64,000 nucleotides of DNA from Hyalangium ruber (GTDB lineage Bacteria > Myxococcota > Myxococcia > Myxococcales > Myxococcaceae): NCBI RefSeq assembly GCF_034259325.1, contig NZ_JAXIVS010000004.1:496001-560000 (forward strand), read 5' to 3'. The notes under the pieces were generated by a model. That model was not told the origin of the DNA and ran no database searches. It saw only the letters and a program-made list of their open reading frames with translations. Shown one piece after another: positions 7,960 through 17,071 of the stretch. Positions within the stretch are counted from its first letter, which is position 1. The number at the start of each line of letters is the position of its first letter. A program made the translations under genes and the position numbers.

Positions 7960-9240
7960 TCAGCAGAACCGAGCGAACACCAGCGTCTTGCCCAACGTCT
8001 CCGCGCCGCCGGAGCCCGCGAGGTTCTTCACCAGCGCCAACACCTCCGGCGCCTGCTCCACATGCCGGGACACGAGGGAGAAGCACTCCACCGCCGATCG
8101 ATCCAGCACGGCGCGGGAGTCCTCGGAAGCATTCCCTGAAGCAAGCAACGCCGCCACCTCCGGGTGGCCCACCAGCGTCAGCCGTAGCAGCGCCACGCGC
8201 AGCGCCAAGCGGAACACATACGCGAGCAGATCCGGCGCCTCGGTGAACGGAGAGCGGAGCCACTGGTTCACCGTGTAGTGTAGGAAGTATTGCGCGACGC
8301 GTTCGCCGTGCGACGCCTCCAGCCGGCTCCACCGTGCGACGTACTCCCGCCACATGCTGTCTGGCTCACCCGCGCCATCCTCGGAGCCTGCGAGTGAGGC
8401 CAGCACGCCCCGCGCGAACGGAGCGAAGCGCTCCCCCCGCGCCACTCCCATCCGGGACTTCAACAACGAGGAGAGCAATCCCGCGCAGGGCCCTCCCGGA
8501 ATCTCCAGCGCGGAGAAGCCCTGATGCATCTCCTCCAGCGTCTCCGTCACCTCGAAAGCCGGGAGCACCTCGGCCAGCACCGCCCCAGCCTGCGCCGCGT
8601 CGCCCTCGAAAGGCTCCGCGCCCCGGAAGACAGAGTCCAACCGGAACGCCAACTGCCCGAGCATCGCCAGCCGAGAGGCGAGCGGGAACTCACCCCGGTG
8701 CAGGAGCCGCAGCGCGGCGGCACGAATGGCCTCGAAGTGGACGACGTACGCGTCCCCCGGCGTGCCCGGCATGGGCCGCGCCGCCTCCGGTCGAGGCACC
8801 TGCGCCATCGGTCCAGGAACCAGCTCCGGAGCCCCCTCCTTCAGCAGCACCAGCCGCGCCATCTCCGGGCACGCCAGCGAGCCCGCCACCTCCACGCCCT
8901 CGGCCGTCTTCCATGCGACGCGAGGGAAGCTGACACACGCATCGGAGAGCACCTGCTCTCCGTAACGACGCTGGAGTGAGCAGAGCCGCTCGGTGTCGAA
9001 GAAGGGACAGCTCCCATCCGAGCGCATCTCGATGAACGCTCGCTCGGAGGGCGGCCGAGCAGGCTCGACATGAACGACGGCGTCCACCCGCGCCTCGTCT
9101 GGCCCACCCGCCACCACCTGCCGCAACTGCCACAGGCGCTCCTCGCTCACCGGCACCCGCAGCCCGACACAGCAGGTGTCCTCACAGCGCTCGGCGAGAC
9201 ACTGGAACTCCAACACCCTCTGAACGAAGCGCGCCGTCAC
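7960..9240 (-). CDS. FliB-like lysine-N-methylase with N-terminal cysteine cluster
   Basis: A 426-residue protein from GTG 9240. The N-terminus has CLAERCEDTCCVG followed by GSCPFFD, RLCSLQRRYG and DACVSFPR. This is the cysteine pattern of the flagellin lysine-N-methylase (FliB/YkgJ-type) family, where the cysteines are thought to hold an iron-sulfur cluster. The rest is mainly helical. FliB methylates surface lysines of flagellin in enterobacteria. Myxobacteria lack flagella, so a different surface protein is the likely substrate; this is inference. It stands alone, divergent from the GH44 gene. Confidence 0.75.
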   Translation of the reverse strand: MTARFVQRVLEFQCLAERCEDTCCVGLRVPVSEERLWQLRQVVAGGPDEARVDAVVHVEPARPPSERAFIEMRSDGSCPFFDTERLCSLQRRYGEQVLSDACVSFPRVAWKTAEGVEVAGSLACPEMARLVLLKEGAPELVPGPMAQVPRPEAARPMPGTPGDAYVVHFEAIRAAALRLLHRGEFPLASRLAMLGQLAFRLDSVFRGAEPFEGDAAQAGAVLAEVLPAFEVTETLEEMHQGFSALEIPGGPCAGLLSSLLKSRMGVARGERFAPFARGVLASLAGSEDGAGEPDSMWREYVARWSRLEASHGERVAQYFLHYTVNQWLRSPFTEAPDLLAYVFRLALRVALLRLTLVGHPEVAALLASGNASEDSRAVLDRSAVECFSLVSRHVEQAPEVLALVKNLAGSGGAETLGKTLVFARFC

Positions 9241-9280
9241 CGCACGAACGATAGCGCCTTCCCGTACATGTCGCGCGCGT

Positions 9281-9301
9281 GTGCGAAGTCGCCCTTCGCA
9301 C
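9281..9301. promoter_or_regulatory. Inverted repeat in a divergent promoter region
   Basis: GTGCGAAG-N5-CTTCGCAC, 8-bp perfect arms, lies 40 bp upstream of the methylase start and 146 bp upstream of the GH44 start. It could be an operator or leader hairpin; no regulator was identified. Confidence 0.3.
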
Positions 9302-9320
9302 GCCAGGCCCGGGAAGTGTC

Positions 9321-9336
9321 ATGCCAGTCGTGGCAT
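9321..9336. promoter_or_regulatory. Palindrome upstream of the GH44 endoglucanase
   Basis: ATGCCA-GTCG-TGGCAT is a perfect 16-bp palindrome about 110 bp before the GH44 start. Size and symmetry suit a dimeric repressor or activator; which protein binds is unknown. Confidence 0.3.
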
Positions 9337-9446
9337 CGCACGCGCGCACCCAGACCCACGCTTCCCAAGTTCCAAGAAGGTGCGCATCCCCTTCCACGGC
9401 CTCCGGAGGCTGGCTCCCCTTCACCTCACATTCAAAGGAGTGTCCC

Positions 9447-11138
9447 ATGACAGCTCGAACGCTGACGTGGCTCGGAACGTGTGTCCTGTTGATCAGCTCC
9501 GTGCCGCGACAGGCCTGGGGCGATCCGGAAGCATCTCCGCTCGCGAAGCCGCTGCCTCCCTCCCCCATCCCCACGGTGAGCATCCGCGTCGACGCGAGGG
9601 CGAACCGCCGTGCGATCTCGCCGGAAATTTACGGCGTGGCCTTCGCCACGGCCGCGCAGCTGATGGACCTGAACGTGCCGCTCAACCGCAACGGCGGGAA
9701 CCACACCAGCCGCTACAACTGGCAGCAGGACGCCTCCAACCGGGGCAGTGACTGGTACTTCCAGAGCGTGCCCGAGTCGACGCTGGGCACACCCGGCGGC
9801 TCCGCGGATGCCTTCGTCTCGGCCACCCGGAGCGCTGGCGCCGCGTCCATGCTCACCGTGCCGACGCTGGGCTGGGTGGCGAAGCTCGGGCTGGCACGCC
9901 TGAAGCTGTCGAGCTTCTCCATCCTCAAGTACGGCCCCCAGCTCTACAAGGACTGGCAGTGGTTCCCGGACGCGGGCAATGGCGTGCGGCTCGACGGAAT
10001 CCCCATCACCGGAAATGATCCACACGACGCCAACACGCCGGCCACCCCGGCCTTCCAGCAGAGCTGGCTGTGGCACCTCGTGGGCCGGTGGGGAACGGCG
10101 GCCCAAGGCGGCGTGCGCTACTACCTCCTCGATAACGAGCCGAGCCTCTGGCACGTGACGCACCGGGATGTCCGCCCCACGGGCGCGACGATGGAGGAGG
10201 TGCGAGACCGGATGATCGCCTACGGCGCCGCCGTGAAGGCAGTGGACCCGAGCGCGCGCCTGGTGGGCCCGGAGGAGTGGGGCTGGAGCGGCTACTTCTA
10301 CAGTGGCTACGACCAGCAATACGCCCAGGCCAACAACTACCCGCCGCCCGCGGCGCTGCCCGACCGCGCCGCGCACGGAGGCATGGACTACCTGCCCTGG
10401 CTGCTGGACCAACTGCGGCAGGAGGCCGTGCGCACTGGCCGGCGCACGCTGGATGTCTTCACCCTGCACTACTACCCGCAGGGCGGCGAATACAGCGACG
10501 ACACCTCCACCGAGATGCAGCTGCGGCGCAACCGCTCCACGCGCGCGCTGTGGGACGCCAACTACGTGGACGAGTCGTGGATCAACGACCGGGTCCAGCT
10601 CATTCCCCGGATGCGCTCCTGGGTGAACACCTATTACCCGGGCACCCGCGTGGGGCTCACCGAGTACCACTGGGGTGCCGAGGGCCACATCAACGGGGCC
10701 ACGGCCCAGGCGGACCTGCTGGGCCTCTTCGGACGCGAGGGGCTGGACATGGCGGTGCGCTGGGGAACGCCCGCCGCATCCACGCCCACGTACAAAGCCA
10801 TCAAGCTGTACCGCAACTATGACGGCCAGCGCTCCACCTTCGGAGACGTGAGCGTGGCGGCCACCGCGCCGGATCCGGACACGGTGTCGACGTACGCGGC
10901 GCAGCGCTCCTCGGATGGCGCGCTCACCATCATGGTGGTGGGCAAGTTCCTCTCGGGCAGCGCGAGCGTCAGCCTCGAGCTGGCCGGCTTCCTGCCCAAG
11001 GGGTTTGCCCAGGTGTGGCAGCTCACCTCGGCCAACAGCCTCACACGGAAGGCGGACGTGACGCTCTCGGGCACGCGCCTCACCACCACCGTACCGGCCG
11101 GCAGCGTCACCCTCTTCGTGGTGCCGCCAGGCCAGTAG
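9447..11138 (+). CDS. Secreted GH44 endoglucanase
   Basis: A 563-residue enzyme starting at ATG 9447, with SD AAAGGAG seven bases upstream; the longer frame lacks an RBS. A signal peptide covers about residues 1-27. The catalytic region begins AISPEIYGVAFA and contains NRNGGNHTSRYNWQQDASNR, a strong GH44 signature. The acid/base Glu is probably in LLDNEPSLW (about 231) and the nucleophile Glu in GLTEYHWG (about 405). A C-terminal beta domain follows from about 480. GH44 enzymes are retaining endo-beta-1,4-glucanases acting on cellulose, xyloglucan or lichenan. There is no carbohydrate-binding module, so it is a compact version of the family. Substrate preference within the family cannot be read from sequence. 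Confidence 0.9.
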   Translation: MTARTLTWLGTCVLLISSVPRQAWGDPEASPLAKPLPPSPIPTVSIRVDARANRRAISPEIYGVAFATAAQLMDLNVPLNRNGGNHTSRYNWQQDASNRGSDWYFQSVPESTLGTPGGSADAFVSATRSAGAASMLTVPTLGWVAKLGLARLKLSSFSILKYGPQLYKDWQWFPDAGNGVRLDGIPITGNDPHDANTPATPAFQQSWLWHLVGRWGTAAQGGVRYYLLDNEPSLWHVTHRDVRPTGATMEEVRDRMIAYGAAVKAVDPSARLVGPEEWGWSGYFYSGYDQQYAQANNYPPPAALPDRAAHGGMDYLPWLLDQLRQEAVRTGRRTLDVFTLHYYPQGGEYSDDTSTEMQLRRNRSTRALWDANYVDESWINDRVQLIPRMRSWVNTYYPGTRVGLTEYHWGAEGHINGATAQADLLGLFGREGLDMAVRWGTPAASTPTYKAIKLYRNYDGQRSTFGDVSVAATAPDPDTVSTYAAQRSSDGALTIMVVGKFLSGSASVSLELAGFLPKGFAQVWQLTSANSLTRKADVTLSGTRLTTTVPAGSVTLFVVPPGQ

Positions 11139-11146
11139 CGCGACAT

Positions 11147-11181
11147 CCGGCGCCCTGCCCTTCCTCGGAGCAGGGCGCCGG
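11147..11181. terminator. Convergent terminator hairpin
   Basis: A 12-bp perfect stem (CCGGCGCCCTGC / GCAGGGCGCCGG, 11-base loop) sits in the 54-bp gap between the convergent GH44 and pullulanase stops. It could serve both strands. No flanking T-runs. Confidence 0.6.
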
Positions 11182-11192
11182 AGTCCACTCCG

Positions 11193-14100
11193 TTACCGCG
11201 AGCGACGGCGCGGACGCCGCAGCGCGCCCAGGCCCAGCAGCAGGGCGAAGGCGCTGAAGACCGCGCCACCCGCCGCGCAGCCGCTCGACTCGGTCAGCTC
11301 ACCGGAGACGGGGACCGTCTTGGAAGCAGGCATCCCCTCCACGAACACGGCCGTGGTGCGCGCCGGCACGGTGAAGGTGCCCACGGTCGCGTCGAACGCG
11401 GACGTACGCGCCGCCGGGTCCGTGGACTCCTTGAGCACCGGGTGCAGCTCCAGCCCTGAGTCCTTGAGCGTGTCCTCCGTGAAGCGCTGCTCCTCATCGC
11501 TGCCGTTGAAGAGCACCACCGCGTTCCGGTACTCGCTCCGCTTGCCGTACTGGTCACCCTCGATGGCCATGACGATGAGGCCGGGGATCTGCTCCGGACC
11601 GGTGTTCAGGAAGCGCACGCGCCGCTGGATGTCTCCCGCGGTGCGGAGCCGGAACACGTTCGAGCTCTTGCGGATGCGGATCACCTCCTCGAAGTGCTCG
11701 AGGGCGCGGGTGATGTGGGCAGGCCCCGGCTTGAGCGCCGGATCGGCCAGCAGCGGCTTCATGATGGGCCACTGGGTCTGGTTGTCAGCGGCCGGCGGCA
11801 GGCCCACGCCCCAGTTGTTGGACTGGTAGGTCCAGTCCAGCTTGTTGAACCAGTCGCCCGAGTTGAAGCTGTTGCGGTCCAGCGACTTGGAGCGCAGCAG
11901 CTCGTCGCCCGCGTGGAAGAACGGAATGCCCTGGCCCAGCGCCACCAGGCTGATGCCCATGTTGTGCATGCGCACCCGCGTGTCCATCGAGGCGTTGCGC
12001 GGCGCCTTGAGCTGCACGGCGTCGAACAGCGTCTCGTTGTCATGGGCCGAGACGTAGGTGATGACCTCCTGCGGGTCCAGCGTGTAGCCGGCCGGGTCGC
12101 TGCCGTACTTCAGCTCCGAGCCCTTCTTCGAGGTGCCGTCCGAGGCCGTGAGGCTGTAGTCCCGGAGGTTGCCCGCGAGCCCCACGCGAATCCGGTCCAT
12201 GTGCTGCAACAGCAGGCTCTTCTGCTGCTGGGGCGTGCCCTGGTCGGTGGAGTTCGGATCCGTGAAGAGGCCGCTGATGAAGCCCTGCTCCTGCAGGCCG
12301 CTGAACGGGCCGCCGCCACGGGCCGCGTCGCGCAAGCGGTCGCTGAAGGTGCCGATGCCCGTGCCCGGCATGTTGAGCTGGGTGGCGTTCTTGCCCCGGG
12401 CGCCGTTGGCCACCTCGCCGAAGTTCCAGCCCTCGCCGTAGACGTAGATGGCGCGACCATTCACGCCGTCCTGGCTCAAGGTGAGCGCATTGAGCGCCGC
12501 GCGCACCTTCTCCATGTTGGCCTTCATGTGGTGGCCCATCAGGTCGAAGCGGAAGCCATCCACCTTGTAGAGCTTCGCCCAGGTGACGAGCGAGTCCACC
12601 ATGAGCTTCTCCATCATCGCGTTCTCGGTGGCCGTGTTCTGGCAGCACGTGGAGGTCTCCACGTTCCCGTCGGCGCTGAGCCGGTGGTAGTAGCCCGGGA
12701 CGATGCGGTCCAGCACCGACAGCGGGTCCTGCCCCGCCGAGTTGGTGTGGTTGTAGACCACGTCCATCACCACGCGCAGGCCGCGCTGATTGAGCGACTG
12801 CACCATCTCGCGGAACTCGACGATGCGCGCCGTCCCGTCCGGATTGGTGGAGTAGCTGCCCTCGGGCACGGTGTAGTGGTACGGGTCATAGCCCCAGTTG
12901 AAGGCGTCCGCGTCGCGCACCGCGTTCACCGCCGCCTGTTGCTGCTCCGAGTCCGGAGGCAGCGCGGCCAGGTCCCCGGCGGGCTGCTGGTGCGCGGCCT
13001 TGTTCTCGTTGATGGTGGCGATGTCGAACACCGGCAGCAGGTGGACGTGCGTCACGCCCGCCTTGGCGATCCGTGTGAGGTGCCTGGTGCCGTTGGAGTC
13101 ACGGGTGAAGGCCTTGAAGGTGCCGCGCTCGGCCTCCGGGACGGTGGCGTCGTTGATGCTGAAGTCGCGCACGTGCAGCTCGTAGAGGACGATGTCCTCG
13201 GGCGCCGCCAGCGCGGGCTTCGCCAGCTCGCTCCACCCCTGCGGGGCGAGCGTCGGCGCGTTCAGATCGATGATCTGACTGCGCGTGCTGTTCATGGACA
13301 GGCTGACCGAGTACGGATCGGTGACGCGGTTGGTCCGCACCGCCTGCTCCCGGCGCACGTAGACCTCGACCTCATAGAGGTAGAACTTGCCGGCCCACGC
13401 GGCGGTGCCCGTGACGGACCACGTGCCCTGCTCACCCGCGGTCATGTCGAGGATCTCGGCCGGAGTGGCCGCCGTCGAGTCATCGAAGATCAGCAGCTTC
13501 ACGCTGCGCGCCGTGGGGGCCCAGACGCGCAGCGTGGGCGTGCCCTCCGCATCGAAGGTAGCGCCCAGCTCGCCCGGGTACGTGTAGAGCTCGTCCAGCA
13601 CGCCAGCCATCTGCACCGAGGTGGCATCCACCACCCGGCCCGCGGACGACGTGAGCGACAGGGCGAGCTGCCCCTTGAGCAGTGCCGGGACGTTGGCCAC
13701 CTGGGCCTGCGGCAGCTTCAGCACGACGGCATTGGACAGGTGCGGGAAGCGGGCCTTCAGCTCGGTGCTCAAGCCCGCCGGGTCCACCGTGAGCGGGATG
13801 GCGGTGCCGCCCTGGATCCCCGTGCTCCCCAGCTGCATCGCCCCCGAGGGCTCGTGGTAGAGCTGATAGGTCCCTCCGCCCGTGGGGGGCACCTCGAAGT
13901 CCCACGCCAGCGTGTCGGGCGTCAGCCAATGCACCCGCGCCATCAGGATGTCCCCCGTGGGCGCGTTCGCCGGACGGATGGACACCCGCTTGGAGACGGA
14001 ATCCCAGGAGAACGTCACCAGCTCGCCGGCCTGCGTGACGGTGAAGACGACGTTGTTGCCGCTGCGATCGCCGTAGGCCTCGCTCCAGCTCTCGTTGATA

Positions 14101-14642
14101 GCGACCTTGGCCTCATACGTACCCACCGGAATGGACGTGGTGGTGTAGACGAAGATGCCGTTCCCATCCGGATCCTGCAGCCAGGTCTTGAGACAATCCG
14201 GCTGCCAGTCACCGGGGCAGCCCACTTCGCTCTGGAAGCTGCCAGGAGCCACCGCGATGCGCTTCACGCTGTCGCTGACGAAGTGGGAGATGGGGTCGTA
14301 GTAGAACTTCACCGACGTGGGGGCCGACAGCGTCAGCGTGAGGTCCGCGCCGCTCGGGTGCGTGTTCGAGGCCGAGCCGTCGAGGGCGACCTTGTAGTGC
14401 CAGGTGCCCGCCGGGACGTTGAAGCTCTTCTGCCACACGCCATCGCTCGCCTCGGGCTCGAGCTGGGTGGCCGTGCAGGACGGGTCCGAGTCGCTCGCGC
14501 AGCCCAGCTCGCTCTGGAGATCTCCCACCAGCGTCACGCTTGTGGGCGCCGCGGCGGCCAGCCACGGGACATGCACGGCGGCCAGCAGCGCACAGAGCGC
14601 GAGCGGACGCACCGGTAACAGGGAAAGGGTCGAAACCTTCAG
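11193..14642 (-). CDS. Surface-anchored pullulanase (GH13) with MYXO-CTERM tail
   Basis: About 1149 residues. A signal peptide is followed by two X25-like modules (each with a GDLQSELGC or GSFQSEVGC motif, about 34-125 and 125-230), a PulA N-terminal domain, a CBM48-like domain, the GH13 barrel and a C-terminal beta domain. Catalytic residues are visible: nucleophile in GFRFDLMGHH (about 700), acid/base in VYGEGWNFGE (about 738), third Asp in VSAHDNETLFD (about 867). The C-terminus has Cys, a hydrophobic helix and an Arg-rich end, as in MYXO-CTERM sorting tags. It would cleave alpha-1,6 bonds of pullulan or glycogen at the cell surface. The best SD (GGAGG) precedes a CTG at 14642; the nearest standard start, GTG 14612, has no RBS. 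Confidence 0.9.
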   Translation of the reverse strand: MKVSTLSLLPVRPLALCALLAAVHVPWLAAAAPTSVTLVGDLQSELGCASDSDPSCTATQLEPEASDGVWQKSFNVPAGTWHYKVALDGSASNTHPSGADLTLTLSAPTSVKFYYDPISHFVSDSVKRIAVAPGSFQSEVGCPGDWQPDCLKTWLQDPDGNGIFVYTTTSIPVGTYEAKVAINESWSEAYGDRSGNNVVFTVTQAGELVTFSWDSVSKRVSIRPANAPTGDILMARVHWLTPDTLAWDFEVPPTGGGTYQLYHEPSGAMQLGSTGIQGGTAIPLTVDPAGLSTELKARFPHLSNAVVLKLPQAQVANVPALLKGQLALSLTSSAGRVVDATSVQMAGVLDELYTYPGELGATFDAEGTPTLRVWAPTARSVKLLIFDDSTAATPAEILDMTAGEQGTWSVTGTAAWAGKFYLYEVEVYVRREQAVRTNRVTDPYSVSLSMNSTRSQIIDLNAPTLAPQGWSELAKPALAAPEDIVLYELHVRDFSINDATVPEAERGTFKAFTRDSNGTRHLTRIAKAGVTHVHLLPVFDIATINENKAAHQQPAGDLAALPPDSEQQQAAVNAVRDADAFNWGYDPYHYTVPEGSYSTNPDGTARIVEFREMVQSLNQRGLRVVMDVVYNHTNSAGQDPLSVLDRIVPGYYHRLSADGNVETSTCCQNTATENAMMEKLMVDSLVTWAKLYKVDGFRFDLMGHHMKANMEKVRAALNALTLSQDGVNGRAIYVYGEGWNFGEVANGARGKNATQLNMPGTGIGTFSDRLRDAARGGGPFSGLQEQGFISGLFTDPNSTDQGTPQQQKSLLLQHMDRIRVGLAGNLRDYSLTASDGTSKKGSELKYGSDPAGYTLDPQEVITYVSAHDNETLFDAVQLKAPRNASMDTRVRMHNMGISLVALGQGIPFFHAGDELLRSKSLDRNSFNSGDWFNKLDWTYQSNNWGVGLPPAADNQTQWPIMKPLLADPALKPGPAHITRALEHFEEVIRIRKSSNVFRLRTAGDIQRRVRFLNTGPEQIPGLIVMAIEGDQYGKRSEYRNAVVLFNGSDEEQRFTEDTLKDSGLELHPVLKESTDPAARTSAFDATVGTFTVPARTTAVFVEGMPASKTVPVSGELTESSGCAAGGAVFSAFALLLGLGALRRPRRRSR

Positions 14643-14848
14643 GACACACCTCCAGGGATTTTGAAAAGCGCTGGGGTCTAGCGAGCTCAGCTCCGCCCCG
14701 ACACCCGAGCGGGAGCGCACACTAGCAGGTCGGCGCTCGTGCTTGCCTGCCCTCCAGGGGCCCAGGCCAGGGTTGCGAGCAGCCGTGTTGCGTCGCCACC
14801 GTGCCCGTGGATGGGCGGAGCGTTCCGCCGAACGGGGGTTGATCACGA

Positions 14849-15274
14849 ATGAAGAGACTCTTCGGGTTGGCAGTGGTGGGCGCCGCGTGCCTGCTGGGGT
14901 GCCAGACGGACACGAGCGCGGCGGGGTACTCATCGGCGACGACGACACCGGCCAACGTGGCCCGCAACCCCAACATCGCCTCGGGCGAGCGCGGGCTGCT
15001 CATCGAAGGCACCGTCGTGGCCGACTACAAGGACACGCTCATCATCAAGGACGACAGAGGCTTCGAGCGCACGCTGCGCGTGGATGAGCAGACGCTGTTC
15101 CGCAATGAGGGCAGCGGCCCCATCGCCCGCGAGTACCTGGAGCCGGGCTCCCAGGTACGCACCGCGTGGGACAACAACGAGAAGGAGAATGTGGCCCGCG
15201 AGGTCATCGTCATCCACGACGCGGGACGGGGTGAGCCCAACGCGTGGCCCGAAGAGCCCTCGCCCTACCGCTGA
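14849..15274 (+). CDS. Lipoprotein with OB-like beta domain
   Basis: A 141-residue lipoprotein (MKRLFGLAVVGAACLLGC, lipobox LLGC). The mature part has five or six predicted beta strands (LLIEGTVVADYKDTLIIKDD, TLRVDEQTLFRN, SQVRTAWD, REVIVI), resembling small OB-fold or DUF5666-like envelope proteins, then a Pro/Glu tail. It is divergent from the pullulanase and about 170 bp upstream of the maltodextrin operon, probably its own unit. Function not assigned. Confidence 0.75.
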   Translation: MKRLFGLAVVGAACLLGCQTDTSAAGYSSATTTPANVARNPNIASGERGLLIEGTVVADYKDTLIIKDDRGFERTLRVDEQTLFRNEGSGPIAREYLEPGSQVRTAWDNNEKENVAREVIVIHDAGRGEPNAWPEEPSPYR

Positions 15275-15448
15275 GACCCGTAGCGTAGGAACGCACCGCG
15301 TCAAACGCCGCGCGTCATCCCCTGTCCGCACGGGGTGACGACGCGGCGCATCATGAGCGGCTTGGGAGCAAATCCGACGGGGTAGGTCTCCCTGCCGAGC
15401 AGCGAGACAGTTCACCTGCCCGGCGTTCTGTGAAACAGTCCCGCGCGA

Positions 15449-17032
15449 ATGCAGGTCCCCTCGCCCGCCCCACTGGCCACCCAGCGCGTTCTCCATGTTG
15501 GCCTCGTGGCGTTGACGCTGCTGGTCACGCTTCATCTGGCGAGTTGCGCACATCCAGCTCCGGCGACCGCTCCAGCTCCCGCCCCGGCGAGTCCTCCCAC
15601 GGCGGCGGCTCCAGCGCCCGCCCCCACGCCTGCTCCCAAGCCGCGCCGCTGGGCCGACGAGATCCTCTACTTCGTCGTGGTGGACCGCTTCGCGGATGGA
15701 GATGCGGGCAACAACGCCTCGGTGGACGTCAGCGCCCAGGGCACCTTCCACGGCGGAGACCTGAAGGGCCTGCGGCAGCAGCTCGACGAGCTGAGCTCGC
15801 TGGGCGTGACGGCGCTGTGGATCACCCCGGTGGTGAAGAACATCGACGGCTTCGTCACCGGCGCGGGCTTTCCGGACTGGGGCTACCACGGCTACTGGGC
15901 CGATGACTTCCACGCGCTGGATTCACGCTTCGGCTCCGAGGAGGACCTGCGCGCCCTGGTGGAGGCCTGCCACCAGCGGGGCATCCGCGTGCTGCTGGAC
16001 GTCGTCTACAACCACCCGGGCTACAACTCGCGCTACCTGACGAAGCCCGAGACGAAGGGCTGGCTGCGCTCGGAGGACAAGGGCACCTGCGGCCAGGACG
16101 ACCTGACGAGTTGCGTCTCCGGCCTGCCGGACTTCAAGACGGAGCAGCCCGAGGTGGCCAAGTACCTGCTGGACGCGCAGATCGCCTGGGCGAAGCGCTC
16201 GGGCGTGGACGGCTTCCGGCTGGACACGGTGAAGCACGTCGACCACGACTTCTGGAGGGAGCACCGCCGCCGCACCCGCGAAGAGGTGAGCAAGGACTTC
16301 TTCCTGCTGGGCGAGGTGTGGGGCGGGGACGCCGAGTCGCTCGACCCGTGGTTCTCCGGGGACGAGATGGACGCCGGCTTCGACTTCGGCTTCCAGGGCA
16401 ACGCCATCGCCTTCGTGTTGGGGCGCGGGCGCACCATCGCCTTCGACCGCTACCTCAAGTCCCGCGCCAAGGTGCGCCAGGGCTACCATCTGGCCCACTT
16501 CCTGTCCTCGCACGACGTGCCGGGCGCGCTGTTCCAGCTCGAGGGAGACGTGGCGCGCTTCCGCCTGGCCGCGGTGCTCCAGCTCACCTCCTCGGGCATC
16601 CCCACCATCTATTACGGCGAAGAGGTGGCCCGCGCCGGCGGCGACTGGCCCGCCAACCGCAGCGACATGCCCTGGGGCGAGCGCGGCGTGAAGCCCGGCG
16701 CCGGCAAGAAGCGCGACGAGGCGCTGCGCAAGACGTACCAGAAGCTCACCGCCATCCGCCGCGCGCACCCGGCGCTCTCGCGCGGCACGCACCAGGGGCT
16801 CTCGACCGACGGGGACCTGTACGTGTTCCTCCGGCACGACGCGGAGTCGGGCGACGTGGTGATGGTGGCCATCAACCGAGGCGAGAAGCCGGCGACGGTG
16901 TCCCTGCCGTGGCCTGCGCCCTGGGGAGCCACGACGGCCGAGGACTTGTTGAACGGGGGCCGGTTGGAAGGCCCTACCCTGGAGTTCACCGTCGAGCCGC
17001 TGGCGGCGCGCATCCTGGGGAAGTCGGGCTAA
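15449..17032 (+). CDS. GH13 alpha-amylase-family lipoprotein, first gene of the maltodextrin operon
   Basis: A 527-residue lipoprotein (lipobox HLASC, about residue 33) followed by a 35-residue Ala/Pro linker and a GH13 barrel. The conserved regions are LLDVVYNHPG (I), GFRLDTVKH (II, nucleophile), FLLGEVWG (III, acid/base) and FLSSHD (IV), so the catalytic triad is intact. It should release maltooligosaccharides in the periplasm or at the outer-membrane surface. The next gene, MalK, starts 40 bp later, and the order amylase-malK-malE-malF-malG indicates one transcript for hydrolysis and uptake. Confidence 0.9.
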   Translation: MQVPSPAPLATQRVLHVGLVALTLLVTLHLASCAHPAPATAPAPAPASPPTAAAPAPAPTPAPKPRRWADEILYFVVVDRFADGDAGNNASVDVSAQGTFHGGDLKGLRQQLDELSSLGVTALWITPVVKNIDGFVTGAGFPDWGYHGYWADDFHALDSRFGSEEDLRALVEACHQRGIRVLLDVVYNHPGYNSRYLTKPETKGWLRSEDKGTCGQDDLTSCVSGLPDFKTEQPEVAKYLLDAQIAWAKRSGVDGFRLDTVKHVDHDFWREHRRRTREEVSKDFFLLGEVWGGDAESLDPWFSGDEMDAGFDFGFQGNAIAFVLGRGRTIAFDRYLKSRAKVRQGYHLAHFLSSHDVPGALFQLEGDVARFRLAAVLQLTSSGIPTIYYGEEVARAGGDWPANRSDMPWGERGVKPGAGKKRDEALRKTYQKLTAIRRAHPALSRGTHQGLSTDGDLYVFLRHDAESGDVVMVAINRGEKPATVSLPWPAPWGATTAEDLLNGGRLEGPTLEFTVEPLAARILGKSG

Positions 17033-17071
17033 ACGAAACCAAGACATCCCGAAGCTTGGGAAGAGGGCCTG

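Noticed and set aside
11694-14618. 974-codon open frame on the plus strand across the pullulanase
   Set aside because: Arg/Val/His-rich shadow of the clear GH13 gene on the opposite strand.
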